Source: Argentina anserina
Lineage: Eukaryota; Streptophyta; Magnoliopsida; Rosales; Rosaceae
Direction of reading: 5' to 3'
Assembly: GCF_933775445.1 (NCBI RefSeq)
Contig: NW_026089433.1
Coordinates: 124,001 to 188,000 of the forward strand
Length of the DNA: 64,000 nt
The notes beneath the pieces were generated by a model. The model worked only from the letters and a program-made list of their open reading frames with translations. It searched no databases and had not been told where the DNA came from. The stretch's first letter is position 1; the number at the start of each line of letters is the position of its first letter. Below are positions 1 to 14,799 of the stretch, piece after piece. Made by a program: the position numbers and the translations under genes.

Positions 1-3000
1 GAAACACACTCCCACACTTGGAAAACTCTCAAATACAATAGAAACTCGCATCAGAAGCCTTACAGAAAGATACTCAAACGAGAAATGAAAAGATACTCAA
101 TTGGAATTGTAAAGATACGCAAACGATGTAAAGATACACAATTGGAATAGTAAAGATACGCAAACGATGTAAAGATACTCAGTTTGAAAGAAACACACTC
201 CCACACTTGCAAAACTCTCAAATTCAATAGAAACTCGCATCAGAAAGCCTTACAGAAAGATACTCAAACGAGAAATGAAAAGATACACAATTGGAATAGT
301 AAAGATACTCAGTTTGAAAGAAACACACTGCCACACTTGCAAAACTCTCAAATACAATAGAAACTCGCATCAGAAAGCCTTACAGAAAGATACTCAAACG
401 AGAAATGAAAAGATACTCAATTGGAATTGTAAAGATACGCAAACGATGTAAAGATACACAATTGGAATAGTAAAGATACGCAAACGATGTAAAGATACTC
501 AGTTTGAAAGAAACACACTCCCACACTTGCAAAACTCTCAAATTCAATAGAAACTCGCATCAGAAAGCCTTACAGAAAGATACTCAAACGAGAAATGAAA
601 AGATACACAATTGGAATAGTAAACATACGCAAACGATGTAAATATACTCAGTTTGAAAGAAACACACTCCCACACTTGCAAAACTCTCAAATACAATAGA
701 AACTCGCATCAGAAAGCCTTACAGAAAGATACTCAAACGAGAAATGAAAAGATACACAATTGGAATAGTAAAGATACGCAAACGATGTAAAGATACACAA
801 TTGGAATAGTAAAGATAGGCAAACGATGTAAAGATACTCAGTTTGAAAGAAACACACTCCCACACTTGCAAAACTCTCAAATACAATAGAAACTCGCATC
901 AGAAGCCTTACAGAAAGATACTCAAACGAGAAATGAAAAGATACACAATTGGAATAGTAAAGATAGGCAAACGATGTAAAGATACTCAGTTTGAAAGAAA
1001 CACACTCCCACACTTGCAAAACTCTCAAATACAATAGAAACTCGCATCAGAAGCCTTACAGAAAGATACTCAAACGAGAAATGAAAAGATACACAATTAG
1101 AATAGTAAAGATACGCAAACGATGTAAAGATACTCAGTTTGAAAGAAACACACTCCCACACTTGGAAAACTCTCAAATACAATAGAAACTCGCATCAGAA
1201 GCCTTACAGAAAGATACTCAAACGAGAAATGAAAAGATACTCAATTGGAATTGTAAAGATACGCAAACGATGTAAAGATACACAATTGGAATAGTAAAGA
1301 TACGCAAACGATGTAAAGATACTCAGTTTGAAAGAAACACACTCCCACACTTGCAAAACTCTCAAATTCAATAGAAACTCGCATCAGAAAGCCTTACAGA
1401 AAGATACTCAAACGAGAAATGAAAAGATACACAATTGGAATAGTAAAGATACTCAGTTTGAAAGAAACACACTCCCACACTTGCAAAACTCTCAAATTCA
1501 ATAGAAACTCGCATCAGAAAGCCTTACAGAAAGATACTCAAACGAGAAATGAAAAGATACTCAATTGGAATTGTAAAGATACGCAAACGATGTAAAGATA
1601 CACAATTGGAATAGTAAAGATACGCAAACGATGTAAAGATACTCAGTTTGAAAGAAACACACTCCCACACTTGCAAAACTCTCAAATTCAATAGAAACTC
1701 GCATCAGAAAGCCTTACAGAAAGATACTCAAACGAGAAATGAAAAGATACACAATTGGAATAGTAAACATACGCAAACGATGTAAATATACTCAGTTTGA
1801 AAGAAACACACTCCCACACTTGCAAAACTCTCAAATACAATAGAAACTCGCATCAGAAAGCCTTACAGAAAGATACTCAAACGAGAAATGAAAAGATACA
1901 CAATTGGAATAGTAAAGATACGCAAACGATGTAAAGATACACAATTGGAATAGTAAAGATAGGCAAACGATGTAAAGATACTCAGTTTGAAAGAAACACA
2001 CTCCCACACTTGCAAAACTCTCAAATACAATAGAAACTCGCATCAGAAGCCTTACAGAAAGATACTCAAACGAGAAATGAAAAGATACACAATTGGAATA
2101 GTAAAGATACGCAAACGATGTAAAGATACACAATTGGAATAGTAAAGATACGCAAACGATGTAAAGATACTCAGTTTGAAAGAAACACACTCCCACACTT
2201 GCAAAACTCTCAAATACAATAGAAACTCGCATCAGAAGCGTTACAGAAAGATACTCAAACGAGAAATGAAAAGATACACAATTGGAATAGTAAAGATACG
2301 CAAACGATGTAAAGATACTCAGTTTGAAAGAAACACACTCCCACACTTGCAAAACTCTCAAATACAATAGAAACTCGCATCAGAAGCCTTACAGAAAGAT
2401 ACTCAAACGAGAAATGAAAAGATACTCAATTGGAATTGTAAAGATACGCAAACGATGTAAAGATACACAATTGGAATAGTAAAGATACGCAAACGATGTA
2501 AAGATACTCAGTTTGAAAGAAACACACTCCCACACTTGCAAAACACTCAAATTCAATAGTAACTCGCATCAGAAGCCTTACAGAAAGATACTCAAACGAG
2601 AAATGAAAAGATACACAATTGGAATAGTAAAGATACGCAAACGATGTAAAGATACTCAGTTTGAAAGAAACACACTCCCACACTTGGAAAACTCTCAAAT
2701 ACAATAGAAACTCGCATCAGAAGCCTTACAGAAAGATACTCAAACGAGAAATGAAAAGATACTCAATTGGAATTGTAAAGATACGCAAACGATGTAAAGA
2801 TACACAATTGGAATAGTAAAGATACGCAAACGATGTAAAGATACTCAGTTTGAAAGAAACACACTCCCACACTTGCAAAACTCTCAAATTCAATAGAAAC
2901 TCGCATCAGAAAGCCTTACAGAAAGATACTCAAACGAGAAATGAAAAGATACACAATTGGAATAGTAAAGATACTCAGTTTGAAAGAAACACACTGCCAC

Positions 3001-4230
3001 ACTTGCAAAACTCTCAAATACAATAGAAACTCGCATCAGAAAGCCTTACAGAAAGATACTCAAACGAGAAATGAAAAGATACTCAATTGGAATTGTAAAG
3101 ATACGCAAACGATGTAAAGATACACAATTGGAATAGTAAAGATACGCAAACGATGTAAAGATACTCAGTTTGAAAGAAACACACTCCCACACTTGCAAAA
3201 CTCTCAAATTCAATAGAAACTCGCATCAGAAAGCCTTACAGAAAGATACTCAAACGAGAAATGAAAAGATACACAATTGGAATAGTAAAGATACGCAAAC
3301 GATGTAAAGATACTCAGTTTGAAAGAAACACACTTCCAAACTTGCAAAACTCTCAAATTTAATAGAAACTCGCATCAGAAAGCCTTACAGAAAGATACTC
3401 AAACGAGAAATGAAAAGATACACAATTGGAATAATAATGATACGCAAGCGATGTAAAGATACTGAATTGGAATAATAAAGATACGCAAACGATGTAAAGA
3501 TACTCAGTTTGAAAGAAACACACTCCCACACTTGCAAAACTCTCAAATACAATAGAAACTCGCATCAGAAGCCTTACAGAAAGATACTCAAACGAGAAAT
3601 GAAAAGATACACAATTGGAATAGTAAAGATACGCAAACGATGTAAAGATACACAATTGGAATAGTAAAGATACGCAAACGATGTAAAGATACTCAGTTTG
3701 AAAGAAACACACTCCCACACTTGCAAAACTCTCAAATACAATAGAAACTCGCATCAGAAGCGTTACAGAAAGATACTCAAACGAGAAATGAAAAGATACA
3801 CAATTGGAATAGTAAAGATATGCAAACGATGTAAAGATACTCAGTTTGAAAGAAACACACTCCCACACTTGCAAAACTCTCAAATACAATAGAAACTCGC
3901 ATCAGAAGCCTTACAGAAAGATACTCAAACGAGAAATGAAAAGATACTCAATTGGAATTGTAAAGATACGCAAACGATGTAAAGATACAGAATTGGAATA
4001 GTAAAGATACGCAAACGATGTAAAGATACTCAGTTTGAAAGAAACACACTCCCACACTTGCAAAACACTCAAATTCAATAGTAACTCGCATCAGAAGCCT
4101 TACAGAAAGATACTCAAACGAGAAATGAAAAGATACACAATTGGAATAGTAAAGATACGCAAACGATGTAAAGATACACAATTGGAATAGTAAAGATACG
4201 CAAACGATGTAAAGATACTCAGTTTGAAAG
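1..4230. repeat. Higher-order repeat block, steps of 1144 and 1522 bp
   Basis: The rare variant CACTTGGAAAAC marks the same position at about 1, 1145 and 2667 (steps 1144 and 1522). CAGAAGCGTTAC recurs at 2240 and 3762 (1522). The CACTGCCAC variant at 330 recurs at 2996 (2666 = 1144 + 1522). AAACATACG...AAATATAC near 624 recurs near 1768 (1144). Three successive iterations are visible. This block is also where the TTGGAATTG variant is common and where the 130-bp short units lie. Block edges are approximate because I aligned by eye. Confidence 0.85.
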
Positions 4231-5932
4231 AAACACACTCCCACACTTGCAAAACTCTCAAATACAATAGAAACTCGCATCAGAAAGCCTTACAGAAAGA
4301 TACTCAAACGAGAAATGAAAAGATACACAATTGGAATAGTAAAGATACGCAAACGATGTAAAGATACTCAGTTTGAAAGAAACACACTCCCACACTTGCA
4401 AAACTCTCAAATACAATAGAAACTCGCATCAGAAGCCTTACAGAAAGATACTCAAACGAGAAATGAAAAGATACTCAATTGGAATTGTAAAGATACGCAA
4501 ACGATGTAAAGATACACAATTGGAATAGTAAAGATACGCAAACGATGTAAAGATACTCAGTTTGAAAGAAACACACTCCCACACTTGCAAAACTCTCAAA
4601 TTCAATAGAAACTCGCATCAGAAAGCCTTACAGAAAGATACTCAAACGAGAAATGAAAAGATACACAATTGGAATAGTAAAGATACGCAAACGATGTAAA
4701 GATACTCAGTTTGAAAGAAACACACTCCCACACTTACAAAACTCTCAAATACAATAGAAACTCGCATCAGAAGCCTTACAGAAAGATACTCAAACGAGAA
4801 ATGAAAAGATACTCAATTGGAATTGTAAAGATAAACAATTGGAATAGTAAAGATACGCAAACGATGTAAAGATACTCAGTTTGAAAGAAACACACTCCCA
4901 CACTTGCAAAACTCTCAAATTCAATAGAAACTCGCATCAGAAAGCCTTACAGAAGGATACTCAAACGAGAAATGAAAAGATACACAATTGGAATGGTAAA
5001 GATACGCAAACGATGTAAAGATACTCAGTTTGAAAGAAAGACACTCCCAGACTTGCAAAACTCTCAAATACAATAGAAACTCGCATCAGAAGCCTTACAG
5101 AAAGATACTCAAACGAGAAATGAAAAGATACACAATTGGAATAGTAAAGACACGCAAACGATGTAAAGATACTCAGTTTGAAAGAAACACACTCCCACAC
5201 TTGCAAAACTCTCAAATTCAATAGAAACTCGCATCAGAAAGCCTTACAGAAAGATACTCAAACGAGAAATAAAAATACATAATTGGAATAGTAAAGATAC
5301 GCAAACGATGTAAAGATACACAATTGGAATAGTAAACATACGCAAACGATGTAAAGATACTCAGTTTGAAAGAAACACACTCCCACACTTGCAAAACTCT
5401 CAAATACAATAGAAACTCGCATCAGAAACCTTACAGAAAGATACTCAAACGAGAAATGAAAAGATACACAATTGGAATAGTAAAGATACGCAAACGATGT
5501 AAAGATACACAATTGGAATAGTAAAGATACGCAAACTATGTAAAGATACTCAGTTTGAAAGAAACACACTCCCACACTTGCAAAACTCTCAAATACAATA
5601 GAAACTCGCATCAGAAGCCTTACAGAAAGATACTCAAACGAGAAATGAAAAGATACACAATTGGAATAGTAAAGATACGCAAACGATGTAAAGATACACA
5701 ATTGGAATAGTAAAGATACGCAAACGATGTAAAGATACTCAGTTTGAAAGAAACACACTCCCACACTTGCAAAACTCTCAAATTCAATAGAAACTCGCAT
5801 CAGAAAGCCTTACAGAAAGATACTCAAACGAGAAATGAAAAGATACACAATTGGAATAGTAAAGATACGCAAACGATGTAAAGATACTCAGTTTGAAGGA
5901 AACACACTCCCACACTTGCAAAACTCTCAAAT

Positions 5933-7900
5933 TCAATAGAAACTCGCATCAGAAAGCCTTACAGAAAGATACTCAAACGAGAAATGAAAAGATACACAAT
6001 TGGAATAGTAAAGATACGCAAACGATGTAAAGATACACAATTGGAATAGTAAAGATACGCAAACGATGTAAAGATACTCAGTTTGAAAGAAACACACTCC
6101 CACACTTGCAAAACTCTCAAATACAATAGAAACTCGCATTAGAAGCCTTACAGAAAGATACTCAAACCAGAAATGAAAAGATACACAATTGGAATAGTAA
6201 AGATACGCAAACGATGTAAAGATACAAAATTGGAATAGTAAAGATACGCAAACGATGTAAAGATACTCAGTTTGAAAGAAACACACTCCCACACTTGCAA
6301 AACTCTCAAATTCAATAGAAACTCGCATCAGAAAGCCTTACAGAAAGATACTCAAACGAGAAATGAAAAGATACACAATTGGAATAGTAAAGATACGCAA
6401 ACGATGTAAAGATACACAATTGGAATAGTAAAGATACGGAAACGATGTAAAGATACTCAGTTTGAAAGAAACACACTCCCACACTTGCAAAACTCTCAAA
6501 TACAATAGAAACTCGCATTAGAAGCCTTACAGAAAGATACTCAAACCAGAAATGAAAAGATACACAATTGGAATAGTAAAGATACGCAAACGATGTAAAG
6601 ATACACAATTGGAATAGTAAGGATACGCAAACGATGTAAAGATACTCAGTTTGAAAGAAACACACTCCCACACTTGCAAAACTCTCAAATTCAATAGAAA
6701 CTCGCATCAGAAAGCCTTACAGAAAGATACTCAAACGAGAAATGAAAAGATACACAATTGGAATAGTAAAGATACGCAAATGATGTAAAGATACACAATT
6801 GGAATAGTAAAGATACGCAAACGATGTAAAGATACTCAGTTTGAAGGAAACACACTCCCACACTTGCAAAACTCTCAAATTCAATAGAAACTCGCATCAA
6901 AAATCCTTACAGAAAGATACTCAAACGAGAAATGAAAAGATACACAATTGGAGTAGTAAAGATACGCAAACGATGTAAAGATACACAATTGGAATAGTAA
7001 AGATACGGAAACGATGTAAAGATACACAATTGGAATAGTAAAGATACGCAAACGATGTAAAGATACTCAGTTTGAAAGAAACACACTCCCACACTTGCAA
7101 AACTCTCAAATTCAATAGAAACTCGCATCAGAAAGCCTTACAGAAAGATACTCAAACGAGAAATGAAAAGATACACAATTGGAATAGTAAAGATACGCAA
7201 ACGATGTAAAGATACTCAGTTTGAAGGAAACACACTCCCACACTTGCAAAACTCTCAAATTCAATAGAAACTCGCATCAGAAAGCCTTACAAAAAGATAC
7301 TCAAACGAGAAATGAAAAGATACACAATTGGAATAGTAAAGATACGCAAACGATGTAAAGATACACAATTGGAATAGTAAAGATACGCAAACGATGTAAA
7401 GATACTCAGTTTGAAAGAAACACACTCCCACACTTGCAAAACTCTCAAATACAATAGAAACTCGCATCAGAAGCCTTACAGAAATATACTCAAACGAGAA
7501 ATGAAAAGATACACAATTGGAATAGTAAAGATACGCAAATGATGTAAAGATACACAATTGGAATAGTAAAGATACGCAAACGATGTAAAGATACTCAGTT
7601 TGAAGGAAACACACTCCCACACTTGCAAAACTCTCAAATTCAATAGAAACTCGCATCAAAAAGCCTTACAGAAAGATACTCAAACGAGAAATGAAAAGAT
7701 ACACAATTGGAGTAGTAAAGATACGCAAACGATGTAAAGATACACAATTGGAATAGTAAAGATACGCAAACGATGTAAAGATACACAATTGGAATAGTAA
7801 AGATACGCAAACGATGTAAAGATACTCAGTTTGAAAGAAACACACTCCCACACTTGCAAAACTCTCAAATTCAATAGAAACTCGCATCAGAAAGCCTTAC
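5933..7900. repeat. Higher-order repeat block, 379-bp dimers and a 759-bp step
   Basis: A 190-bp and a 189-bp unit alternate (one with CAGAAAGCC, one with CAGAAGCC, each carrying one additional 41-bp module), making a 379-bp dimer that repeats at 5933, 6312 and 6691. A larger 759-bp step follows (6907 to 7666). CAAACCAG in place of CAAACGAG marks the second unit of the first two dimers. The same dimer style recurs around 10.4-11.1 kb, which suggests that segment was copied from here or the reverse. Confidence 0.85.
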
Positions 7901-8722
7901 AGAAAGATACTCAAACGAGAAATGAAAAGATACACAATTGGAATAGTAAAGATACGCAAACGATGTAAAGATACTCAGTTTGAAGGAAACACACTCCCAC
8001 ACTTGCAAAACTCTCAAATTCAATAGAAACTCGCATCAGAAAGCCTTACAAAAAGATACTCAAACGAGAAATGAAAAGATACACAATTGGAATAGTAAAG
8101 ATACGCAAACGATGTAAAGATACTCAGTTTGAAAGAAACACACTCCCACACTTGCAAAACTCTCAAATTCATTAGAAACTCGCATCAGAAAGCCTTACAG
8201 AAAGATACTCAAACGAGAAATGAAAAGATACACAATTGGAATAGTAAAGATACGCAAACGATGTAAAGATACACAATTGGAATAGTAAAGATACGCAAAC
8301 GATGTAAAGATACTCAGTTTGAAAGAAATACACTCCCACACTTGCAAAACTCTCAAATACAATAGAAACTCGCATCAGAAGCCTTACAGAAAGATACTCA
8401 AACGAGAAATGAAAAAATACACTATTGGAATAGTAAAGATACGCAAACGATGTAAAGATACACAATTGGAATAGTAAAGATACGCAAACGATGTAAAGAT
8501 ACTCAGTTTGAAAGAAACACACTCCCACACTTGCAAAACTCTCAAATTCAATAGAAACTCGCATCCGAAAGCCTTACGGAAAGATACTCAATCGAGAAAT
8601 GAAAAGATACACAATTGGAATAGTAAAGATACGCAAACGATGTAAAGATACTCAGTTTGAAAGAAACACACTCCCACACTTGCAAAACTCTCAATTACAT
8701 TAGAAACTCGCATCAGAAAGCC

Positions 8723-11700
8723 TTACAGAAAGATACTCAAACGAGAAATGAAAAGATACTCAATTTTAATAGTAAAGATACGCAAACGATGTAAAGATAC
8801 ACAATTGGAATAGTAAAGATACGCAAACGATGTAAAGATACACAATTGGAATAGTAAAGATACGGAAACGATGTAAAGATACACAATTGGGATAGTAAAG
8901 ATACGCAAACGATGTAAAGATACTCAGTTTGAAAGAAACACACTCCCACACTTGCAAAACTCTCAAATTCAATAGAAACTCGCATCAGAAAGCATTATAG
9001 AAAGATACTCAAACGAGAAATGAAAAGATACACAATTGGAATAGTAAAGATACGCAAACGATGTAAAGATACTCAGTTTGAAAGAAACACACTCCCACAC
9101 TTGCAAAACTCTCAATTACATTAGAAACTCGCATCAGAAGCCTTACAGAAAGATACTCAAACGAGAAATGAAAAGATACACAATTGGAATAGTAAAGATA
9201 CGCAAATGATGTAAAGATACACAATTGGAATAGTAAAGATACGCAAACGATGTAAAGATACACAATTGGAATAGTAAAGAAACGCAAACGATGTAAAGAT
9301 ACTCAGTTTGAAAGAAATACACTCCCACACTTGCAAAACTCTCAATTACAATAGAAACTCGCATCAGAAAGCCTTACAGAAAGATACTCAAACGAGAAAT
9401 GAAAAGATACACAATTGGAGTAGTAAAGATACGCAAACGATGTAAAGATACACAATTGGAATAGTAAAGATACGGAAACGATGTAAAGATACACAATTGG
9501 AATAGTAAAGATACGCAAACGATGTAAAGATACTCAGTTTGAAAGAAACACACTCCCACACTTGCAAAACTCTCAAATTCAATAGAAACTCGCATCAGAA
9601 AGCCTTACAGAAAGATACTCAAACGAGAAATGAAAAGATACACAATTGGAATAGTAAAGATACGCAAACGATGTAAAGATACTCAGTTTGAAGGAAACAC
9701 ACTCCCACACTTGCAAAACTCTCAAATTCAATAGAAACTCGCATCAGAAAGCCTTACAAAAAGATACTCAAACGAGAAATGAAAAGATACACAATTGGAA
9801 TAGTAAAGATACGCAAACGATGTAAAGATACTCAGTTTGAAAGAAACACACTCCCACACTTGCAAAACTCTCAAATTCATTAGAAACTCGCATCAGAAAG
9901 CCTTACAGAAAGATACTCAAACGAGAAATGAAAAGATACACAATTGGAATAGTAAAGATACGCAAACGATGTAAAGATACACAATTGGAATAGTAAAGAT
10001 ACGCAAACGATGTAAAGATACTCAGTTTGAAAGAAACACACTCCCACACTTGCAAAACTCTCAAATACAATAGAAACTCGCATCAGAAGCCTTACAGAAA
10101 GATACTCAAACGAGAAATGAAAAAATACACTATTGGAATAGTAAAGATACGCAAACGATGTAAAGATACTCAGTTTGAAAGAAACACACTCCCACACTTG
10201 CAAAACTCTCAAATACAATAGAAACTCGCATCAGAAAGCCTTACAGAAAGATACTCAAACGAGAAATGAAAAGATACACAATTGGAATAGTAAAGATACG
10301 CAAACGATGTAAAGATACTCAGTTTGAAGGAAACACATTCCCACACTTGCAAAACTCTCAAATTCAATAGAAACTCGCATCAGAAAGCCTTACAGAAAGA
10401 TACTCAAACGAGAAATGAAAAGATACACAATTGGAATAGTAAAGATACGCAAACGATGTAAAGATACACAATTGGAATAGTAAAGATACGCAAACGATGT
10501 AAAGATACTCAGTTTGAAAGAAACACACTCCCACACTTGCAAAACTCTCAAATACAATAGAAACTCGCATTAGAAGCCTTACAGAAAGATACTCAAACCA
10601 GAAATGAAAAGATACACAATTGGAATAGTAAAGATACGCAAACGATGTAAAGATACTCAGTTTGGAATAGTAAAGATACGCAAACGATGTAAAGATACTC
10701 AGTTTGAAAGAAACACACTCCCACACTTGCAAAACTCTCAAATTCAATAGAAACTCGCATCAGAAAGCCTTACAGAAAGATACTCAAACGAGAAATGAAA
10801 AGATACACAATTGGAATAGTAAAGATACGCAAACGATGTAAAGATACACAATTGGAATAGTAAAGATACGGAAACGATGTAAAGATACTCAGTTTGAAAG
10901 AAACACACTCCCACACTTGCAAAACTCTCAAATACAATAGAAACTCGCATTAGAAGCCTTACAGAAAGATACTCAAACCAGAAATGAAAAGATACACAAT
11001 TGGAATAGTAAAGATACGCAAACGATGTAAAGATACACAATTGGAATAGTAAGGATACGCAAACGATGTAAAGATACTCAGTTTGAAAGAAACACACTCC
11101 CACACTTGCAAAACTCTCAAATTCAATAGAAACTCGCATCAGAAAGCCTTACAGAAAGATACTCAAACGAGAAATGAAAAGATACACAATTGGAATAGTA
11201 AAGATACGCAAATGATGTAAAGATACACAATTGGAATAGTAAAGATACGCAAACGATGTAAAGATACACAATTGGAATAGTAAAGAAACGCAAACGATGT
11301 AAAGATACTCAGTTTGAAAGAAATACACTCCCACACTTGCAAAACTCTCAATTACAATAGAAACTCGCATCAGAAAGCCTTACAGAAAGATACTCAAACG
11401 AGAAATGAAAAGATACACAATTGGAGTAGTAAAGATACGCAAACGATGTAAAGATACACAATTGGAATAGTAAAGATACGGAAACGATGTAAAGATACAC
11501 AATTGGAATAGTAAAGATACGCAAACGATGTAAAGATACTCAGTTTGAAAGAAACACACTCCCACACTTGCAAAACTCTCAAATTCAATAGAAACTCGCA
11601 TCAGAAAGCCTTACAGAAAGATACTCAAACGAGAAATGAAAAGATACACAATTGGAATAGTAAAGATACGCAAACGATGTAAAGATACTCAGTTTGAAGG

Positions 11701-14700
11701 AAACACACTCCCACACTTGCAAAACTCTCAAATTCAATAGAAACTCGCATCAGAAAGCCTTACAAAAAGATACTCAAACGAGAAATGAAAAGATACACAA
11801 TTGGAATAGTAAAGATACGCAAACGATGTAAAGATACTCAGTTTGAAAGAAACACACTCCCACACTTGCAAAACTCTCAAATTCATTAGAAACTCGCATC
11901 AGAAAGCCTTACAGAAAGATACTCAAACGAGAAATGAAAAGATACACAATTGGAATAGTAAAGATACGCAAACGATGTAAAGATACACAATTGGAATAGT
12001 AAAGATACGCAAACGATGTAAAGATACTCAGTTTGAAAGAAATACACTCCCACACTTGCAAAACTCTCAAATACAATAGAAACTCGCATCAGAAGCCTTA
12101 CAGAAAGATACTCAAACGAGAAATGAAAAAATACACTATTGGAATAGTAAAGATACGCAAACGATGTAAAGATACACAGTTTGAAAGAAACACACTCCCA
12201 CACTTGCAAAACTCTCAAATTCAATAGAAACTCGCATCCGAAAGCCTTACGGAAAGATACTCAATCGAGAAATGAAAAGATACACAATTGGAATAGTAAA
12301 GATACGCAAACGATGTAAAGATACTCAGTTTGAAAGAAACACACTCCCACACTTGCAAAACTCTCAATTACATTAGAAACTCGCATCAGAAAGCTTTACA
12401 GAAAGATACTCAAACGAGAAATGAAAAGATACTCAATTTTAATAGTAAAGATACGCAAACGATGTAAAGATACACAATTGGAATAGTAAAGATACGCAAA
12501 CGATGTAAAGATACACAATTGGAATAGTAAAGATACGGAAACGATGTAAAGATACACAATTGGGATAGTAAAGATACGCAAACGATGTAAAGATACTCAG
12601 TTTGAAAGAAACACACTCCCACACTTGCAAAACTCTCAAATTCAATAGAAACTCGCATCAGAAAGCATTATAGAAAGATAGTCAAACGAGAAATGAAAAG
12701 ATACACAATTGGAATAGTAAAGATACGCAAACGATGTAAAGATACTCAGTTTGAAAGAAACACACTCCCACACTTGCAAAACTCTCAAATTCAATAGAAA
12801 CTCGCATCAGAAAGCCTTACAGAAAGATACTCAAACGAGAAATGAAAAGATACACAATTGGAATAGTAAAGATACGCAAACGATGTAAAGATACACAATT
12901 GGAATAGTAAAGATACGCAAACGATGTAAAGATACTCAGTTTGAAAGAAATACACTCCCACACTTGCAAAACTCTCAAATACAATAGAAACTCGCATCAG
13001 AAGCCTTACAGAAAGATACTCAAACGAGAAATGAAAAAATACACTATTGGAATAGTAAAGATACGCAAACGATGTAAAGATACACAGTTTGAAAGAAACA
13101 CACTCCCACACTTGCAAAACTCTCAAATTCAATAGAAACTCGCATCCGAAAGCCTTACGGAAAGATACTCAATCGAGAAATGAAAAGATACACAATTGGA
13201 ATAGTAAAGATACGCAAACGATGTAAAGATACTCAGTTTGAAAGAAACACACTCCCACACTTGCAAAACTCTCAATTACATTAGAAACTCGCATCAGAAA
13301 GCTTTACAGAAAGATACTCAAACGAGAAATGAAAAGATACTCAATTTTAATAGTAAAGATACGCAAACGATGTAAAGATACACAATTGGAATAGTAAAGA
13401 TACGCAAACGATGTAAAGATACACAATTGGAATAGTAAAGATACGGAAACGATGTAAAGATACACAATTGGGATAGTAAAGATACGCAAACGATGTAAAG
13501 ATACTCAGTTTGAAAGAAACACACTCCCACACTTGCAAAACTCTCAAATTCAATAGAAACTCGCATCAGAAAGCATTATAGAAAGATAGTCAAACGAGAA
13601 ATGAAAAGATACACAATTGGAATAGTAAAGATACGCAAACGATGTAAAGATACTCAGTTTGAAAGAAACACACTCCCACACTTGCAAAACTCTCAATTAC
13701 ATTAGAAACTCGCATCAGAAGCCTTACAGAAAGATACTCAAACGAGAAATGAAAAGATACACAATTGGAATAGTAAAGATACGCAAATGATGTAAAGATA
13801 CACAATTGGAATAGTAAAGATACGCAAACGATGTAAAGATACACAATTGGAATAGTAAAGAAACGCAAACGATGTAAAGATACTCAGTTTGAAAGAAATA
13901 CACTCCCACACTTGCAAAACTCTCAATTACAATAGAAACTCGCATCAGAAAGCCTTACAGAAAGATACTCAAACGAGAAATGAAAAGATACACAATTGGA
14001 GTAGTAAAGATACGCAAACGATGTAAAGATACACAATTGGAATAGTAAAGATACGGAAACGATGTAAAGATACACAATTGGAATAGTAAAGATACGCAAA
14101 CGATGTAAAGATACTCAGTTTGAAAGAAACACACTCCTACACTTGCAAAACTCTCAAATTCAATAGAAACTCGCATCAGATAGCCTTACAGAAAGATACT
14201 CAAACGAGAAATGAAAAGATACACAATTGGAATAGTAAAGATACGCAAACGATGTAAAGATACTCAGTTTGAAGGAAACACACTCCCACACTTGCAAAAC
14301 TCTCAAATTCAATAGAAACTCGCATCAGAAAGCCTTACAAAAAGATACTCAAACGAGAAATGAAAAGATACACAATTGGAATAGTAAAGATACGCAAACG
14401 ATGTAAAGATACTCAGTTTGAAGGAAACACACTCCCACACTTGCAAAACTCTCAAATTCATTAGAAACTCGCATCAGAAAGCCTTACAGAAAGATACTCA
14501 AACGAGAAATGAAAAGATACACAATTGGAATAGTAAAGATACGCAAACGATGTAAAGATACACAATTGGAATAGTAAAGATACGCAAACGATGTAAAGAT
14601 ACTCAGTTTGAAAGAAACACACTCCCACACTTGCAAAACTCTCAAATACAATAGAAACTCGCATCAGAAGCCTTACAGAAAGATACTCAAACGAGAAATG

Positions 14701-14799
14701 AAAAGATACACAATTGGAATAGTAAAGATACGCAAACGATGTAAAGATACTCAGTTTGAAGGAAACACACTCCCACACTTGCAAAACTCTCAAATTCAA
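8723..14799. repeat. Higher-order repeat block with 908-, 2006- and 4581-bp steps
   Basis: Matching variant strings recur at 9143/11149, 9374/11380 and 9880/11886 (2006 bp), at 8723/13304, 9143/13724, 9374/13955 and 9880/14461 (4581 bp), and at 12033/12941 and 12396/13304 (908 bp). The rare AAAGATAGTCAAACG variant and GAAAGCATTATAG are shared by the two 908-bp copies near 12.67 and 13.58 kb. The nested steps indicate repeated unequal exchange or replication-based duplication of segments up to several kilobases. Boundaries are approximate. Confidence 0.83.
8752..8915. repeat. Example of four consecutive 41-bp sub-repeats inside one satellite unit
   Basis: Exactly 164 bp = 4 x 41. Each 41-bp copy is a 22-bp module (AAAGATAC-ACAATTGGAATAGT type) followed by a 19-bp module (AAAGATACGCAAACGATGT type). 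The copies are distinguished by point variants: the first has TCAATTTTAATAG, the third has CGGAAACG, the fourth has TTGGGATAG. This four-step cassette recurs as a block at about 12.4, 13.3, 19.3, 20.3, 25.0, 30.3, 31.3, 33.1, 35.9, 36.9, 39.8, 40.8 and 42.6 kb. The cassette is therefore inherited within larger duplications rather than regenerated each time. Confidence 0.93.
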
